Source: Dendrolimus kikuchii | Lineage: Eukaryota > Arthropoda > Insecta > Lepidoptera > Lasiocampidae | Assembly: GCA_019925095.2 (NCBI GenBank) | Contig: CM034406.1 | Span: 12,372,388-12,436,387, forward strand | DNA length: 64,000 nucleotides | Direction of reading: 5' to 3' | In this document: in pieces, positions 20,530 through 30,472 of the stretch | How the letters are laid out: each line of letters begins with the position of its first letter | How positions within the stretch are numbered: position 1 is the stretch's first letter | Notes under the pieces: generated by a model | Told to the model about the DNA's origin: nothing | What the model saw: the letters and a program-made list of their open reading frames with translations, nothing else | Database searches by the model: none | Program-made: the position numbers and the translations under genes

Positions 20530-20827
20530 TATTGCATGAGTTCAGCAGACAGACATACGGCCCACTTGATGGAAAGCGATTACCATCGCCTATTGACAAA
20601 CACCAAAGATGCTACAAATGCGCTGCTGCTCTCTTAAGGGAGACTGGAACCTGGTCACTAATGTCGCAAGACAAACTAAGGTTGTTATGGCGGCATACTC
20701 TAGACCAGGGGTGGTAGCCATCCAGTCAGGCATATACCCTATCACCTAGCTGTGGGTTGTTTTGTTGCCTCTTACGATAGGCCGCCCGGCCGCAGGAAAT
20801 CGTATTCTTTCTTAGTTCCTGCACGAA
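20530..20827 (-). mobile_element. Family S short retroposon, antisense
   Basis: Near full length: ATTGCATGAGTTCAGCAGAC at the tail side, GCATACTCTAGACCAGGGGT, and the 5' end GTTCCTGCACG at 20827. It sits ~245 bp upstream of the BEL-1 element. Confidence 0.8.
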
Positions 20828-21071
20828 TAAAAAGACAGGTGCAGTGCAAGTGACAGAAATACGCACAAGTGTCTTACTTTCCTTTCCCCGATTATTTGAT
20901 GTCAACTCAGGTTGTGAACAGTTCAACAAGTGTTTTTCTAAAGATCTCTGAGCCCTGTCGAAATCCCAAATGCTCAATTCCTGAAATGACTCATGGCATC
21001 AATCCCGTCAGTCCACCGGCAAACACCATGGCCAATTTCAACCCACTTGGGTCAGTCTCCTTAGTTCTTTC

Positions 21072-21499
21072 TGTTCGGTCCTTGCCTAGTATAAAGTAGG
21101 TAGAACATCGCTCCATCAATTTTGCTGTCTACCCTCTTTCTGTGTGAGGCGACGGCCAATGCACAGCAGGGTAAGGGCAGCCATTTTTGAGATTCTATTG
21201 TCTGTCAACGTTCAATGACATCGCGCGGTGCGCTCATCTGTTCTTAAAATTTAAACAATTGTACTTTCTGGCCGTGCCAATAACTTTATTTGGACCTAAA
21301 CTGTGTACAAGTGATAGCTCTGAAGTGAAACTATAGTGCTGTGCGCTGTTCCCGAGTGCAACCTGAACCAAGCCAGGAGAGAGCTGATCTCAAGGTTGGT
21401 GGAGCTTCTGCTTTTATAGTGCAAGGATCTAGGTCATATCTCCGCTATACAGTCCATATAATTCGAACCACATTAACCGTGGGTTATAAGCGCCCCACA
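21072..21499 (+). repeat. BEL-1 5' LTR
   Basis: 428 bp from TGTTCGGTCC to CGCCCCACA. It should hold promoter and polyadenylation signals. I see no clear TATA box; AATAAC and TTATTTGGACC occur mid-LTR. It is identical to the 3' LTR except at one position. The open frame 21341-21610 runs from the LTR into the leader and has no domain. Confidence 0.93.
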
Positions 21500-21502
21500 T
21501 TT

Positions 21503-21516
21503 TGGCCTTCGAGCCG
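21503..21516 (+). other. BEL-1 primer-binding site, tRNA-Tyr-like with one base missing
   Basis: TGGCCTTCGAGCCG begins three bases after the LTR. Relative to the complement of the tRNA-Tyr 3' end (TGGTCCTTCGAGCC) one T is absent. The following CGAAG could pair with CTTCG to form a small hairpin. Confidence 0.55.
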
Positions 21517-21768
21517 AAGTGCCTTTAGTTTTTCGTCCTTCCACCAGGTTAATATTCTTTTTAACCTTTTTCACCCTTTTTTACCATATTTTGATAAACA
21601 GTTTAAATAACAGTTTTCAACATATACGTCGTACGTATAATTTATCTCATAGTACCCATTTTAAGACAAACTATCATATTTAATTTGCATCTACATTTAT
21701 AAATTAGTACATATTTAAAATATTGTCAACTTGTATTTCGGTGTCAAATTTAATTATCACACTTAATC

Positions 21769-23661
21769 ATGCCACCAAAACGTGATACCAATACTACAAT
21801 TGCATACTTGAGTCAGAAGAGACAGATAATTTTCGAGAGACTACAAGATGTTTACGAAATGTCCAAAGACATTTCTACCTTGGAAAACCAAGAATTATTT
21901 TTAATCGTTGCATCGGAAATAGACGATCTACGTCAAAAATTTGAAAAAATAATTTATAAAATATTGGAATCCGAACTTGAATCAAACCCTGATGCCTCAA
22001 TTCGCAGCCACGAAATAAAAAATTTTGACGCAATTTATTATCGTGTCAAATTAGTATATAATAAATTGAAGCCGCCCGTCGATAGGCCGAATACTGAAAC
22101 CTATTCTAATTTAACAGAATCTCGTCCCCGTCTCCCTAAATTAGAGTTGTTTAATTTTGACGGTGACATAGAAAATTTCACTACATTTTACGAAACCTTT
22201 TGTTCATTAGTACACAATCAATCACATATAGCAAATATAGATAAATTCCACTATTTACTTTCGTGCACAAAAGGTAGTGCATTAAATATTGTTAAAAGTT
22301 TGCCAATAACATCCTCTAACTATGAGGTTGTATGGAAAAGTCTCTTGGATAAATACCACGACAACCGTTTGTTAGTCGGTCGGTATTTAGACAAAATGTT
22401 AAATTTTCTACCATTAACTAATGAGTCTTCAAATAACTTAAACACCTTCATCGAAACTTTCGAACACTCATACAAGGCCATTCAGGCATTAAATATTAAC
22501 AATCTAAGTAGTTACGTCATGTGTCATATTGCACTACGGGCTCTAGATCCTCAATCTAAGAAATTGTTCGAACAAGGATTAGATCAAACCTCAGTACCCT
22601 CCTTTAATGATTTAATATCTTTTGTTAACAATCACATCAAAGTTCTTGACCATTCAGTCCCATATTCAAATAGTTTAAATTCCGCAACTTCAGAAAATAA
22701 ACAGCAGCCGCCTTTAGGTAAACCTGTCAGAAACATTAGTTTCGCGCATGCATCTTCATCCCAATTAAAATGTTTGTGTTTACATTGTGGTGACAATCAC
22801 ATGATTTTTAAGTGTCAACAGTTCCGTGAATTGAAGAGTGACCAGCGTATCAACCGTATTGATACACTTAAACTTTGCCATAATTGTCTAAAGCCAAATC
22901 ATAACGCGGATAGTTGCAAAAGCAAATTTAAATGTATTGTTTGCCAGCGAGCGCACCACTCTTTATTGCATGCCGATGATAACAAACCGGTTCTAAAGAC
23001 ACGTTGCGACGAATCAAGCGCATCGTATGCCGCTTCATCCGCGCTGCAATGGGCTGCGCTGGCCGACACTTCTGGACATGAGTCGATAAATAATAATTGT
23101 TACGCGGCAACTAACCAAAAACGTAGCACCTCAGTTCTATTGGGTACGGCAGTGGTACATGTATTAGATAAAAATAATTGTTATCAGGTTTGTCGCGTTT
23201 TAATCGACTCGGGCGCGCAAACTAACTTTATTACTACTGATTGTTTACGACGTTTAGGGTTGTCTGCCCGTAAATGCGATCTCGGCATCTTTGGTCTCGC
23301 AGGAGAAAAAGTAAAAAATCAAGGAATGACGTCATTCACTATAAAGCCGCGTCATAATATTGACTCAATCTTTAACTTAGACGCTGTCGTGCTATCTAAG
23401 ATCACCAGTGATCTGCCGACAATCCAAATAAATCAAGATATTATTAATAAATACAATAATCTTTTTTTAGCCGACCCGCACTTCTATAAAAGTGGGCCTA
23501 TTGATATCATTTTAGCAGGCGACGTTTTTCCTAATATTTATACATACATACATACATACATAACTTCACGCCAGTTCCCTTGCGGGGTAGGCACGAACAA
23601 CAGAGCGCCATTTAGGCCCATTCTTACACACCTCACTTGCTTCTTTGACATATTATTATAA
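21769..23661 (+). CDS. gag: BEL/Pao gag-protease polyprotein, truncated by a LINE insertion
   Basis: 630-codon frame from an ATG 270 bp inside the LTR. Residues ~20-110: helical, charged N-terminus. From ~119: RLPKLELFNFDGDIENFTTF, the start of DUF1759 gag (to ~270). Zinc knuckles start at Cys337: CLHCGDNHMIFKC, CHNCLKPNHNADSC, then a partial CIVCQRAHH. The aspartic protease motif LIDSGAQTNFITT has its catalytic Asp at 480. The frame is authentic to about residue 591 (DVFPNIY). The last ~40 residues come from antisense LINE sequence. The product would package element RNA and cut the polyprotein. No polymerase follows. Confidence 0.9.
   Translation: MPPKRDTNTTIAYLSQKRQIIFERLQDVYEMSKDISTLENQELFLIVASEIDDLRQKFEKIIYKILESELESNPDASIRSHEIKNFDAIYYRVKLVYNKLKPPVDRPNTETYSNLTESRPRLPKLELFNFDGDIENFTTFYETFCSLVHNQSHIANIDKFHYLLSCTKGSALNIVKSLPITSSNYEVVWKSLLDKYHDNRLLVGRYLDKMLNFLPLTNESSNNLNTFIETFEHSYKAIQALNINNLSSYVMCHIALRALDPQSKKLFEQGLDQTSVPSFNDLISFVNNHIKVLDHSVPYSNSLNSATSENKQQPPLGKPVRNISFAHASSSQLKCLCLHCGDNHMIFKCQQFRELKSDQRINRIDTLKLCHNCLKPNHNADSCKSKFKCIVCQRAHHSLLHADDNKPVLKTRCDESSASYAASSALQWAALADTSGHESINNNCYAATNQKRSTSVLLGTAVVHVLDKNNCYQVCRVLIDSGAQTNFITTDCLRRLGLSARKCDLGIFGLAGEKVKNQGMTSFTIKPRHNIDSIFNLDAVVLSKITSDLPTIQINQDIINKYNNLFLADPHFYKSGPIDIILAGDVFPNIYTYIHTYITSRQFPCGVGTNNRAPFRPILTHLTCFFDILL
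23541..23650 (-). mobile_element. Family R LINE 3' fragment inserted in BEL-1
   Basis: ACATACATACATACATAACT then CGCCAGTTCCCTTGCGGGGT, the antisense of the family tail and last codons, ending near TTCTTTGACA. A likely 5-bp duplication ATATT flanks it (23534-23538, 23650-23654). The insertion shifts the gag-protease frame and adds a stop at 23661. It must postdate or have travelled with this copy of BEL-1. Confidence 0.85.
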
Positions 23662-24052
23662 TGGACAAAATTTAAACTTTGGCAATGACATTCCTCATGC
23701 GTTGAACAGCATTTTTGGCTATGTAATAACCGGCAAATTATCTCAGGTGAGAAACCGTGACGTTCACGTTTCCACTGCCACCACTTCATTGCATGCAATG
23801 TCGTACACTACCAACAATAGTACATCCATTGTTACTCCCAAACGTTCTTGGAAGATGGAATTTTTGCCGTACAAAGTTCATAATTTGCATGACGGTCTTG
23901 CTGACAAATTTAACGGAAAACATCACAACATGACCCGCAATTACATTTATCCGCTAAGTTCTAAGTTTAATAAAAATTTTGAAAGACCTACTGGGTGGAT
24001 GGGTGGTCCACAACGGGTAAGTTATAACCAGAAATCCTTTTGTTTAAATTAA
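23651..24052 (+). pseudogene. BEL-1 protease continuation and unrecognised tail
   Basis: After the insertion the original frame resumes: LNFGNDIPHALNSIFGYVIT then GKLSQV, matching the family's xxAxxTxFGWILSG block at the end of protease. The remaining ~100 residues, including YPLSSKFNKNFERPTGWMGG, to a stop at 24050 match no pol domain known to me and may be unique or deletion-fused sequence. Confidence 0.7.
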
Positions 24053-25793
24053 AATTTATGGACCATTAATAATAAATACTTAAAATTAATCAACTAGAAT
24101 TAATTAACCATAAATTATATTAAAAAATAAAATAAAACCAGTTACTAAATTATTTTGTAACCTATTTGTTTCTAATTTTTGATTAAAATTTTTTCTAAGT
24201 CCTTCGACTGTTTCTAAATTCAAACAAAATTCCTGACGACACGTTGCTATCCTTATAATTCAAAATTCATTTCTCTAAGCGAGTTAGAACTGTTTGATTA
24301 TCCATGATACTCATTTCTAAGTTTTGTAATTCTCAAAATAAATTTACATAACTTACTTTTTAATCCTCACTCACATTTCCTCAAGGTGGAGGTGTTAATA
24401 TTTTTACATTAAACTTTAACTTATAATTTGTAACTAAGAATACTTACATTCAACTTTAATTTAGTTTCATTCAACTTAGTAATTATCAAGATTTTACATG
24501 TTAGGCTAATCTACACATTTGCACAGTAGATTTTAGATTATATTATTAATGTAGTACATACCCCTCTATTGTTTTAATTAATGCCATTTAAACTTATTTA
24601 AATTATATTTTATTTTGCTATCGTCACATAGATATAAGCCCGCACACACTGCACGGTACATATGTATTTATTAATAAAATTTTAATATTGTAATGTTATG
24701 TATGTTGTTAGATCTTGAAATGTAACTAACTTAACATTAAATGAGGTACGTTACCTTCTATTATAACTATTTAAATACACACTTCTAAAACAAAATAGCA
24801 AGTCCATGTTTTTTTTTATCGATTTATTTATAATCATTATTTAGCTTTGTACCTATAGAGACAAGCAGACTTTTCATGTCAATTAATTATTAGCATTAAA
24901 TACTTAGTTTTTATTACTGTCATAATGTATCTTCTTTTATGTATTTTAAACTTAATACCAACCTTGAATTCGTTAAAAGTTTCCTAATTTAATTAGAAAT
25001 TTATATGATTGTTAATCATTCCACAAGTAATATTATTTAAGTTTACATCTTGTCAACAATCTTAATTAATTGCTGGTCACTTCTGGTTTAGTCAAGTATG
25101 CTAGGTTCAATCGAGTGTGATATAAGAAACATCTTTGTACAGATGGTCAAGTTGGCAATCCATGCATAAGATAATAAGACATTGGTTGCACTATTACATT
25201 CATACTCTTCTCCAGAGAGCTGTTTTGTTTATATTTCTACCTAACTTAAATGAAGGAGAACTAGTTCTTATGAAGATGGACATAACATGGTCATTGACTA
25301 CTGATAATTATTACATCGGCTGTTGACAATATTATTATAATTGTTAATGTCTAAAAGTCATACGTTTCAAACAGCAAATTAAGTTTCAATATTACTCAAT
25401 GTTGTTATAGATAATTGTAGTTTGTCTTAAGTGGTTTCTTGATTAAAACTCTTAATTTAGCGCGTAGCTTAAGGACTCGTAGTCCACTTCTATATCCGTC
25501 TCGTAGCCGTGCTATTATTTTATATACATATTATAGCTCGTAGCCTTTAAACCTATCAACTTAATCAGCTGTAGCGTTAGCACACTCGTTAAACTGTTAT
25601 CTTAAATTGTAGTTGATTCGTAACCACTCACACTTCTCTTAACCTTTCCGCTCGTAGCCTTTTCTTAACCCTTTTAGTTGGTACTTCTTGTTGGCTCATA
25701 GCCACTCCCTCCCTACTTCTTTGGCACGGAGCCGTTTCATTCTTTTTCTTTCTTTTGTACTGGAAATCACCATAGTGATTTCGGTGGCGGGTA
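24053..25793 (+). other. BEL-1 non-coding internal region replacing pol
   Basis: AT-rich, many stops in all frames. 24383-24396 AAGGTGGAGGTGTT resembles the purine-rich end of the pol region in BEL/Pao elements, so most of pol seems deleted before it. Next to the 3' LTR, TTTCGGTGGCGGGTA is a weak polypurine tract. A loose array of CTCGTAGCC-like units lies at 25463-25734. Confidence 0.6.
25463..25734 (+). repeat. Irregular array of CTCGTAGCC-like units
   Basis: Units: GCGTAGCTT (25462), CTCGTAGTCC (25476), CTCGTAGCCG (25500), CTCGTAGCCT (25537), TTCGTAACC (25618), CTCGTAGCCT (25651), CTCATAGCC (25695), CACGGAGCC (25725). Spacing varies from 14 to 80 bp. Located between the deleted pol and the 3' LTR. 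Function unknown. Confidence 0.55.
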
Positions 25794-26221
25794 TGTTCGG
25801 TCCTTGCCTAGTATAAAGTAGGTAGAACATCGCTCCATCAATTTTGCTGTCTACCCTCTTTCTGTGTGAGGCGACGGCCAATGCACAGCAGGGTAAGGGC
25901 AGCCATTTTTGAGATTCTATTGTCTGTCAACGTTCAATGACATCGCGCGGTGCGCTCATCTGTTCTTAAAATTTAAACAATTGTACTTTCTGGCCGTGCC
26001 AATAACTTTATTTGGACCTAAACTGTGTACAAGTGATAGCTCTGAAGTGAAACTATAGTGCTGTGCGCTGTTCCCGAGTGCAACCTGAACCAAGCCAGGA
26101 GAGGGCTGATCTCAAGGTTGGTGGAGCTTCTGCTTTTATAGTGCAAGGATCTAGGTCATATCTCCGCTATACAGTCCATATAATTCGAACCACATTAACC
26201 GTGGGTTATAAGCGCCCCACA
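25794..26221 (+). repeat. BEL-1 3' LTR
   Basis: 428 bp, TG...CA, the same as the 5' LTR but for one A-to-G difference. Immediately followed by the target duplication CTTTC. Confidence 0.93.
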
Positions 26222-26715
26222 CTTTCGTTTCCGTAATCTGCCTAAAAAAATATTTCTGCTAGTATTCGACTGAGACTTGGTCACAAATACACCAGTCTTC
26301 TTAGCCAAAATCAGGGTACGTGATAATTTTCTGTATGAATGCGGCCTTGATGAAGGGACTCTTAAACATATTTTTTTCTCTGTCCAAAATTATATGATAT
26401 TCTTCTCCCTGATCTTCTCCGACCTATTAACACCAATTTCCTCCTAACTTTAGTTTATAGCAAACATGTTTATGTATTATGCAGATTTTTATCCCTCTAT
26501 GTATTATACAGATTTTTATTCCTTAAATATTTTTATAAAGTAGTTAGTGCTGTCTCTCCTCAGATTTTTGGAAAAGATTACCGACCATCAAAAATTCTTC
26601 AATATTTAAACATTAGCTGCAATAGCATACTTACATTATCAATCTTTTTTACCTCGACATTGGCAAAATCAATGCCAAAGGCGTGGAGCCAACACCAGCA
26701 AGAATTGAATAGAAT
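26222..26715 (+). pseudogene. LINE C-terminal region (CGLDEGTLxHIFFxC type)
   Basis: Plus-strand frames with a shift read SASIRLRLGHKYT, then KIRVRDNFLYECGLDEGTLK and HIFFSCPKL. The RLRxGH...CxCGxxEGTxxHIFFxC pattern is the post-reverse-transcriptase cysteine block of Jockey/I-type LINEs. The 3' UTR has GGCGTGGAGCCAACACCAGC. BEL-1 abuts it, so BEL-1 may have inserted in this LINE. I cannot show that the left flank (20830-21071) belongs to the same LINE. Confidence 0.7.
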
Positions 26716-26844
26716 AGAGATTGAATCTGTAAGTCATTTTTCACAATATAAAATTATATTGAAAAAAAAAATCAATCAGAGATTATATATGGAAAGATTA
26801 TTAAAAAAATTAAACATAACAAATAATAATAATAAATAAATAAT

Positions 26845-27133
26845 ATCAGCCCATTAATGTCCCACTGCTGAGCTCGGGCCTCCCATTATAGGGGGAACAG
26901 ACAGTATACCCGCCACGCTTGTCCAAGGCGGCTTGGCAGGTTTGACACATCGGTTATCTCGATGTGCAGGTTGCATCACGATGTTTTCCTTCACCGTTGT
27001 TAGCACATGGTAATTGTAACAATATGCACATTAGATCAGAAAACTGACTAAGAGGTGCATGCGTTCCGGCCAGGATCGAACCCGCGCCCTCTGAGTCTGG
27101 GACGCGTGCGCTAGCCATTACGCTACCACGACT
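26845..27133 (-). mobile_element. tRNA-derived SINE, antisense
   Basis: On the minus strand the head reads GTCGTGGTAGCGTAATGGCT (A-box region) and GCGGGTTCGATCCTGGCCGG (B box GGTTCGATCC), followed by a tRNA-unrelated body (ACATCGTGATGCAACCTGCA, GAGATAACCGATGTG) and a tail near 26845. Same family as 58850-59115. RNA polymerase III transcription is expected from the boxes. Not a functional tRNA: no full cloverleaf continues after the B box. Confidence 0.85.
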
Positions 27134-27905
27134 TTTTTTTTATTAACAAATAAATATAGCTTTAATTTGATAACGTATTAAAAGAGCGATAGGAATCTTT
27201 TTACAATTCAAAAATTATTTAAAGACTAAATGGATTTTTCTTGAGATTTTGATTTTGTTACTTTAATTGTGACATAACAGGGACTTGAATGAAGTTGTGA
27301 ATGAATATGCTTTATTGTATGTTAAAATATACACTTATCAGAAATTAAAATTTACATACTATAAGCGGTCTAGTCGATATTAGCTATTTCGAGACAGCCT
27401 TTGGGTGGACAAGTTTGATAAGAACATTGATATAGACGTGCTTTAGTAATAAATCTGCGTTCCATTCCAATGACCAAAGACGACTTTATCAGAGTTACAT
27501 TTTTTATTGGGCGACTGTCATAACCAAGTAGGTCTTCTTGTCAGATTATAGTTTTATACTTGAAAACTCTGGAGTACCGGAACGACGAAAAAGCCACGAT
27601 TAGTCGAGCAAAGGCACGGAGGATGAATAAACAACTCAACAGATCGTAATCTTGACCTTAATTACGTTTTCGATCAGTCAATCTCGCTAGAAATATTATG
27701 AAGCGGATAAATATGTATATCTTGATAGATTAAGCCGTGGTCATCATTAAGATTGACGTTCGAATGGACTGTAGGCGCCTCATTAATTTTCTTTAATATA
27801 ACATGCTGGCGTGTCAGATTACCACACAAATTGAGTTTTAAACATAAAGATAAAATTACTGACCAGCCGCATTTTGCTGAAACAATTTCTTTTATTATAA
27901 TTTAT
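27134..27905. other. Unassigned
   Basis: No repeat shared within the window and no convincing exon. The open frame 27753-27983 runs into the family E LINE and is chance. Confidence 0.4.
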
Positions 27906-28110
27906 ATTCATTTTGGTTTGAGACTTTGGGGCCATGGGGACGTGAGGCTTATCAACTTTATCGAGCCCATTCAAGGCGATTGAAAGAAGTCTCGCGTGAT
28001 CAAAGGGCTGGTCTATATTTAGGGCAACGGATTAGCGTTGCCGTACAACGTGGTAATGCGGCCAGCATTTTGGGAACGCTCCCCACCGGCAGCGATCTGG
28101 ATTAAATTTT
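27906..28110 (+). pseudogene. LINE family E, C-terminal remnant
   Basis: GGGGACGTGAGGCTTATCAA, AGAAGTCTCGCGTGATCAAA, AATGCGGCCAGCATTTTGGG match 15595-15790 and the reverse complement of 36925-37156. Conceptual ending: LALPYNVVMRPAFWE in one frame, VQRGNAASILGT-like in the family frame. Confidence 0.7.
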
Positions 28111-28184
28111 TTACTAATAAATATGTTTATAATAGTATTTAATTATTATGTTTTTTTTTGTAGTATAGTTTAATTTTTATTTCT

Positions 28185-28310
28185 TTGTTAGAAAGAAATA
28201 AAGACTTTATTTGAAGAAATAGCGACGTAATTACATTCCTTATACATTACTATACACAGAGCATATTTTGAGAATTTGTACGACGCATTTTCAGCAAACA
28301 AGGTTTGCAC
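28185..28310. repeat. Unclassified repeat, inverted relative to 43905-44035
   Basis: GAAGAAATAGCGACGTAATT (28213-28232) recurs in reverse complement near 43988-44013, with similar flanks (AAAGACTTTATTTGAAG; ACGACGCATTTTCAG). Probably the 3' end of a retroposon with a TTTC-rich tail. Confidence 0.5.
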
Positions 28311-28408
28311 TCAGCATATTTCTGTGCCGGGATTATATCCGACATAACGCTGACGTTATAGTTGTTAGACGGTTTTTTTGAACTTTCACAATTACGTCTT
28401 ACTTTGAC

Positions 28409-28745
28409 CTAGTTGTTGCTCGCGGCTTCGCCCGCGTATATTAAAATAAACATAGTTTGAACAACCTTTTTAACCCCCTTAAGGTTGGAATCTCCAAAAA
28501 TACCGATATACGTGTACATTTATGCCTAGCCAGAAGCAGGTATATAAAATTTCATGCTACTTATTTTGATAATGACGAATTTTCACACGAAATTTCATGC
28601 CCTATTTCTCCCCTTAGGGGTTGAATTTTCAAAATTCCTTTCTTAATGCACACATACTGTATAGAAAGAACCAGCATGCAATGTTTCACGATACTAGTCT
28701 CAGTAGTTTGGGCTATGTGTTGATATGTGAGTCAGTCACTCAGGT
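28409..28745 (-). mobile_element. Helitron-like or related repeat
   Basis: Minus strand ends CGAAGCCGCGAGCAACAACT then AG. The interior has CCCCTAAGGGGAGAAATAGG and AAATTTCGTGTGAAAATTCG, sequences familiar from lepidopteran Helitron-like repeats. The 5' end is not clear (a CTAG occurs at 28746). Confidence 0.5.
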
Positions 28746-29179
28746 CTAGTAATTAAACCGATAGCCTCATGACGTCACGCGTCGATGGTCGGTAGGGTGG
28801 ACAACAAAAGGCTACATAAATAGATGTTGCAATAAATTCATTATTTTATTTTATTATTGTATATACTTTGCATAAGTATATATAATAATAGTAAGTAGTC
28901 GTCGGCAAACCTGCGTGCGGCTTATACATTCATATCAGCTGTATAATATCAGAAAGTAGCAACTGACACTGTTTTTAAATAAATATTTGTATATGCATGC
29001 AAACTGTTTTAAAATAATCTTATTAAGTAATTATGAAATGACATGTCGTTGAAGTTCATGACATTTTTTGTGGTATATAGTTATTTATAATGAAATTACT
29101 TGGGAAGCACTTGCTAAGTTTTTCAACAGCAGAGGCGATATATTGTAACATAATAAACACAATAATCAATTATAATTGA
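28746..29179. other. Unassigned
   Basis: AT-rich. 28750-28830 is somewhat GC-richer (GATGACGTCACGCGTCGATG-like, containing a perfect CRE-type TGACGTCA near 28769), with no other promoter sign. Confidence 0.35.
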
Positions 29180-29300
29180 CCGTGATCTCCGTGATCACGG
29201 CTACTGAAATCGTCGAAATAAATATAAATAAAATACCACACTTAAAACCGTTAAAACAGTTTTAATTGCATGTACTACATGCGAAAACTTAAGAAAAGAC
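29180..29300. mobile_element. Half copy of the CCGTGATCACGG palindromic element
   Basis: CCGTGATCACGGCTACTGAA, AAAACCGTTAAAACAG and CGAAAACTTAAGAAAAG match one arm of the element at 48254-48520. About 120 bp remains. Confidence 0.6.
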
Positions 29301-29961
29301 TACAATAATCAATATCATAATTTTTAAATCACACATCAACTTTGTGCACCTTTAATTATGGGATTATAGTTTGCCGTACAAATTTTCATCTGCACTTTGT
29401 CTAAGATTGTTTTGACACAAAAGTTTGCCTATGTCCCTCCTCGGGGTACAATTTATCTCTTTGTTTAAATTTCATTAAGATCTTTTCATCCATTTAAGCT
29501 TGAAAATGTAACAAACAAATAGATTTACATATTTTCACATTTATATGTGTATAGTAGAGATGGATATATGTTATATAATAATACATCAAAAATATTGATA
29601 AATTCACTTCCTCGCTAGGGGTCGCCATAAGAATAATGCTGTTTACCGTATACTAACACTATATAATCAAAGCTAAGTAGAGATATTTGTCCCGTTTTAC
29701 TATCGTAAGTGCATTACCCTGATTAAATTTTTATATTTTACCCAAAGGAAACATAAAACTGATCAAAACAGTCAGTGTGCTAGCATATTTTTTATTTTAT
29801 TATAATAAATAAGTACAGAACTAATTTCTTTTATCCATAATTTAAAAGAAATATACAGTGTAATATTGGAATGATTAATTTGTTTAAAATTCTGGCCTCG
29901 TAGCAAAGACTTTTAGCCGAGTCGGATATGATTTTTTTAATTGTTAAGATTATTTCACTAA
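29301..29961. other. Unassigned; contains a probable repeat fragment
   Basis: 29400-29560 (GTCCCTCCTCGGGGTACAAT, TCCATTTAAGCTTGAAAATG) looks like part of a Helitron-like repeat but has no second copy here. The remainder is plain AT-rich DNA. Confidence 0.35.
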
Positions 29962-30472
29962 TGTTTACGCCATTTATAGTATTCACCAACTAAATTAATA
30001 TTAAAGGTAAAATCCATAGTTAATAAATTCGATATGTGCAATTGTGGTAGTATAATAAGTAAACCGTCGCCTCATTATTTATTTAAATAACATTGCTTGA
30101 GTGCATGACGTGTAATTGTCCATCCCTTTCTTTCCTACATAATTCCCTATATTTGAGCCAAATATACCTTACTCACTGGGTGAGAAGAAATCGACGGAAA
30201 GAAAGGAGGTAGTCCAATTGTGCTCTGTGCGTAACTCGAAATAAAGTGATATAATTATTACAAAATACTTTAAATAAAATTGTGTAGTGATATAATTACT
30301 CTAAATATTCATCAAACTTAATAATAGTGGCCATAAAATATAATAACGCAGAAGAACTGTGCCGTATAACCATTTGAAGGAGATCCGGTGAGTTTCCTTT
30401 GTGTCCTTCCAATTTCAATACACTGATTGTGCTCAAAGTTTTGTCTAATAAAATTGAACCAAAGCGTAAACA
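29962..30472 (+). repeat. BEL-2 solo LTR
   Basis: 511 bp from TGTTTACGCC to AAGCGTAAACA, reverse complement of 18823-19335. Flanks are ACTAA (29957-29961) and AGTAA (30473-30477), a 5-bp target duplication with one mismatch. No internal region: the product of LTR-LTR recombination. The minus-strand open frame 30318-30515 is inside and just past the LTR and is not a gene. Confidence 0.85.

Larger units (their letters stand above)
21072..26221 (+). mobile_element. BEL-1: complete BEL/Pao LTR retrotransposon lacking pol
   Basis: 5150 bp between CTTTC target duplications (21067-21071 and 26222-26226). It has two 428-bp LTRs, a primer-binding site and a gag-protease ORF, then a pol-less internal region of about 1.7 kb. 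Five-base duplications and a fused gag-protease frame with DUF1759 fit BEL/Pao. No reverse transcriptase, RNase H or integrase motif is visible, so movement would need enzymes from a related element. The LTRs differ at one site (gagagagctg against gagagggctg), indicating a recent insertion. A family R LINE piece (23541-23650) later broke the ORF. Confidence 0.93.

Noticed and set aside
20869..21099. 76-codon frame just left of BEL-1 as a host exon
   Set aside because: It runs across the target duplication into the LTR and has no recognised domain. I could not link it across the insertion to 26222 onward.
27110..27135. Terminator-like T run after the SINE
   Set aside because: It is the A/T-rich flank of an antisense SINE head, not a functional terminator.
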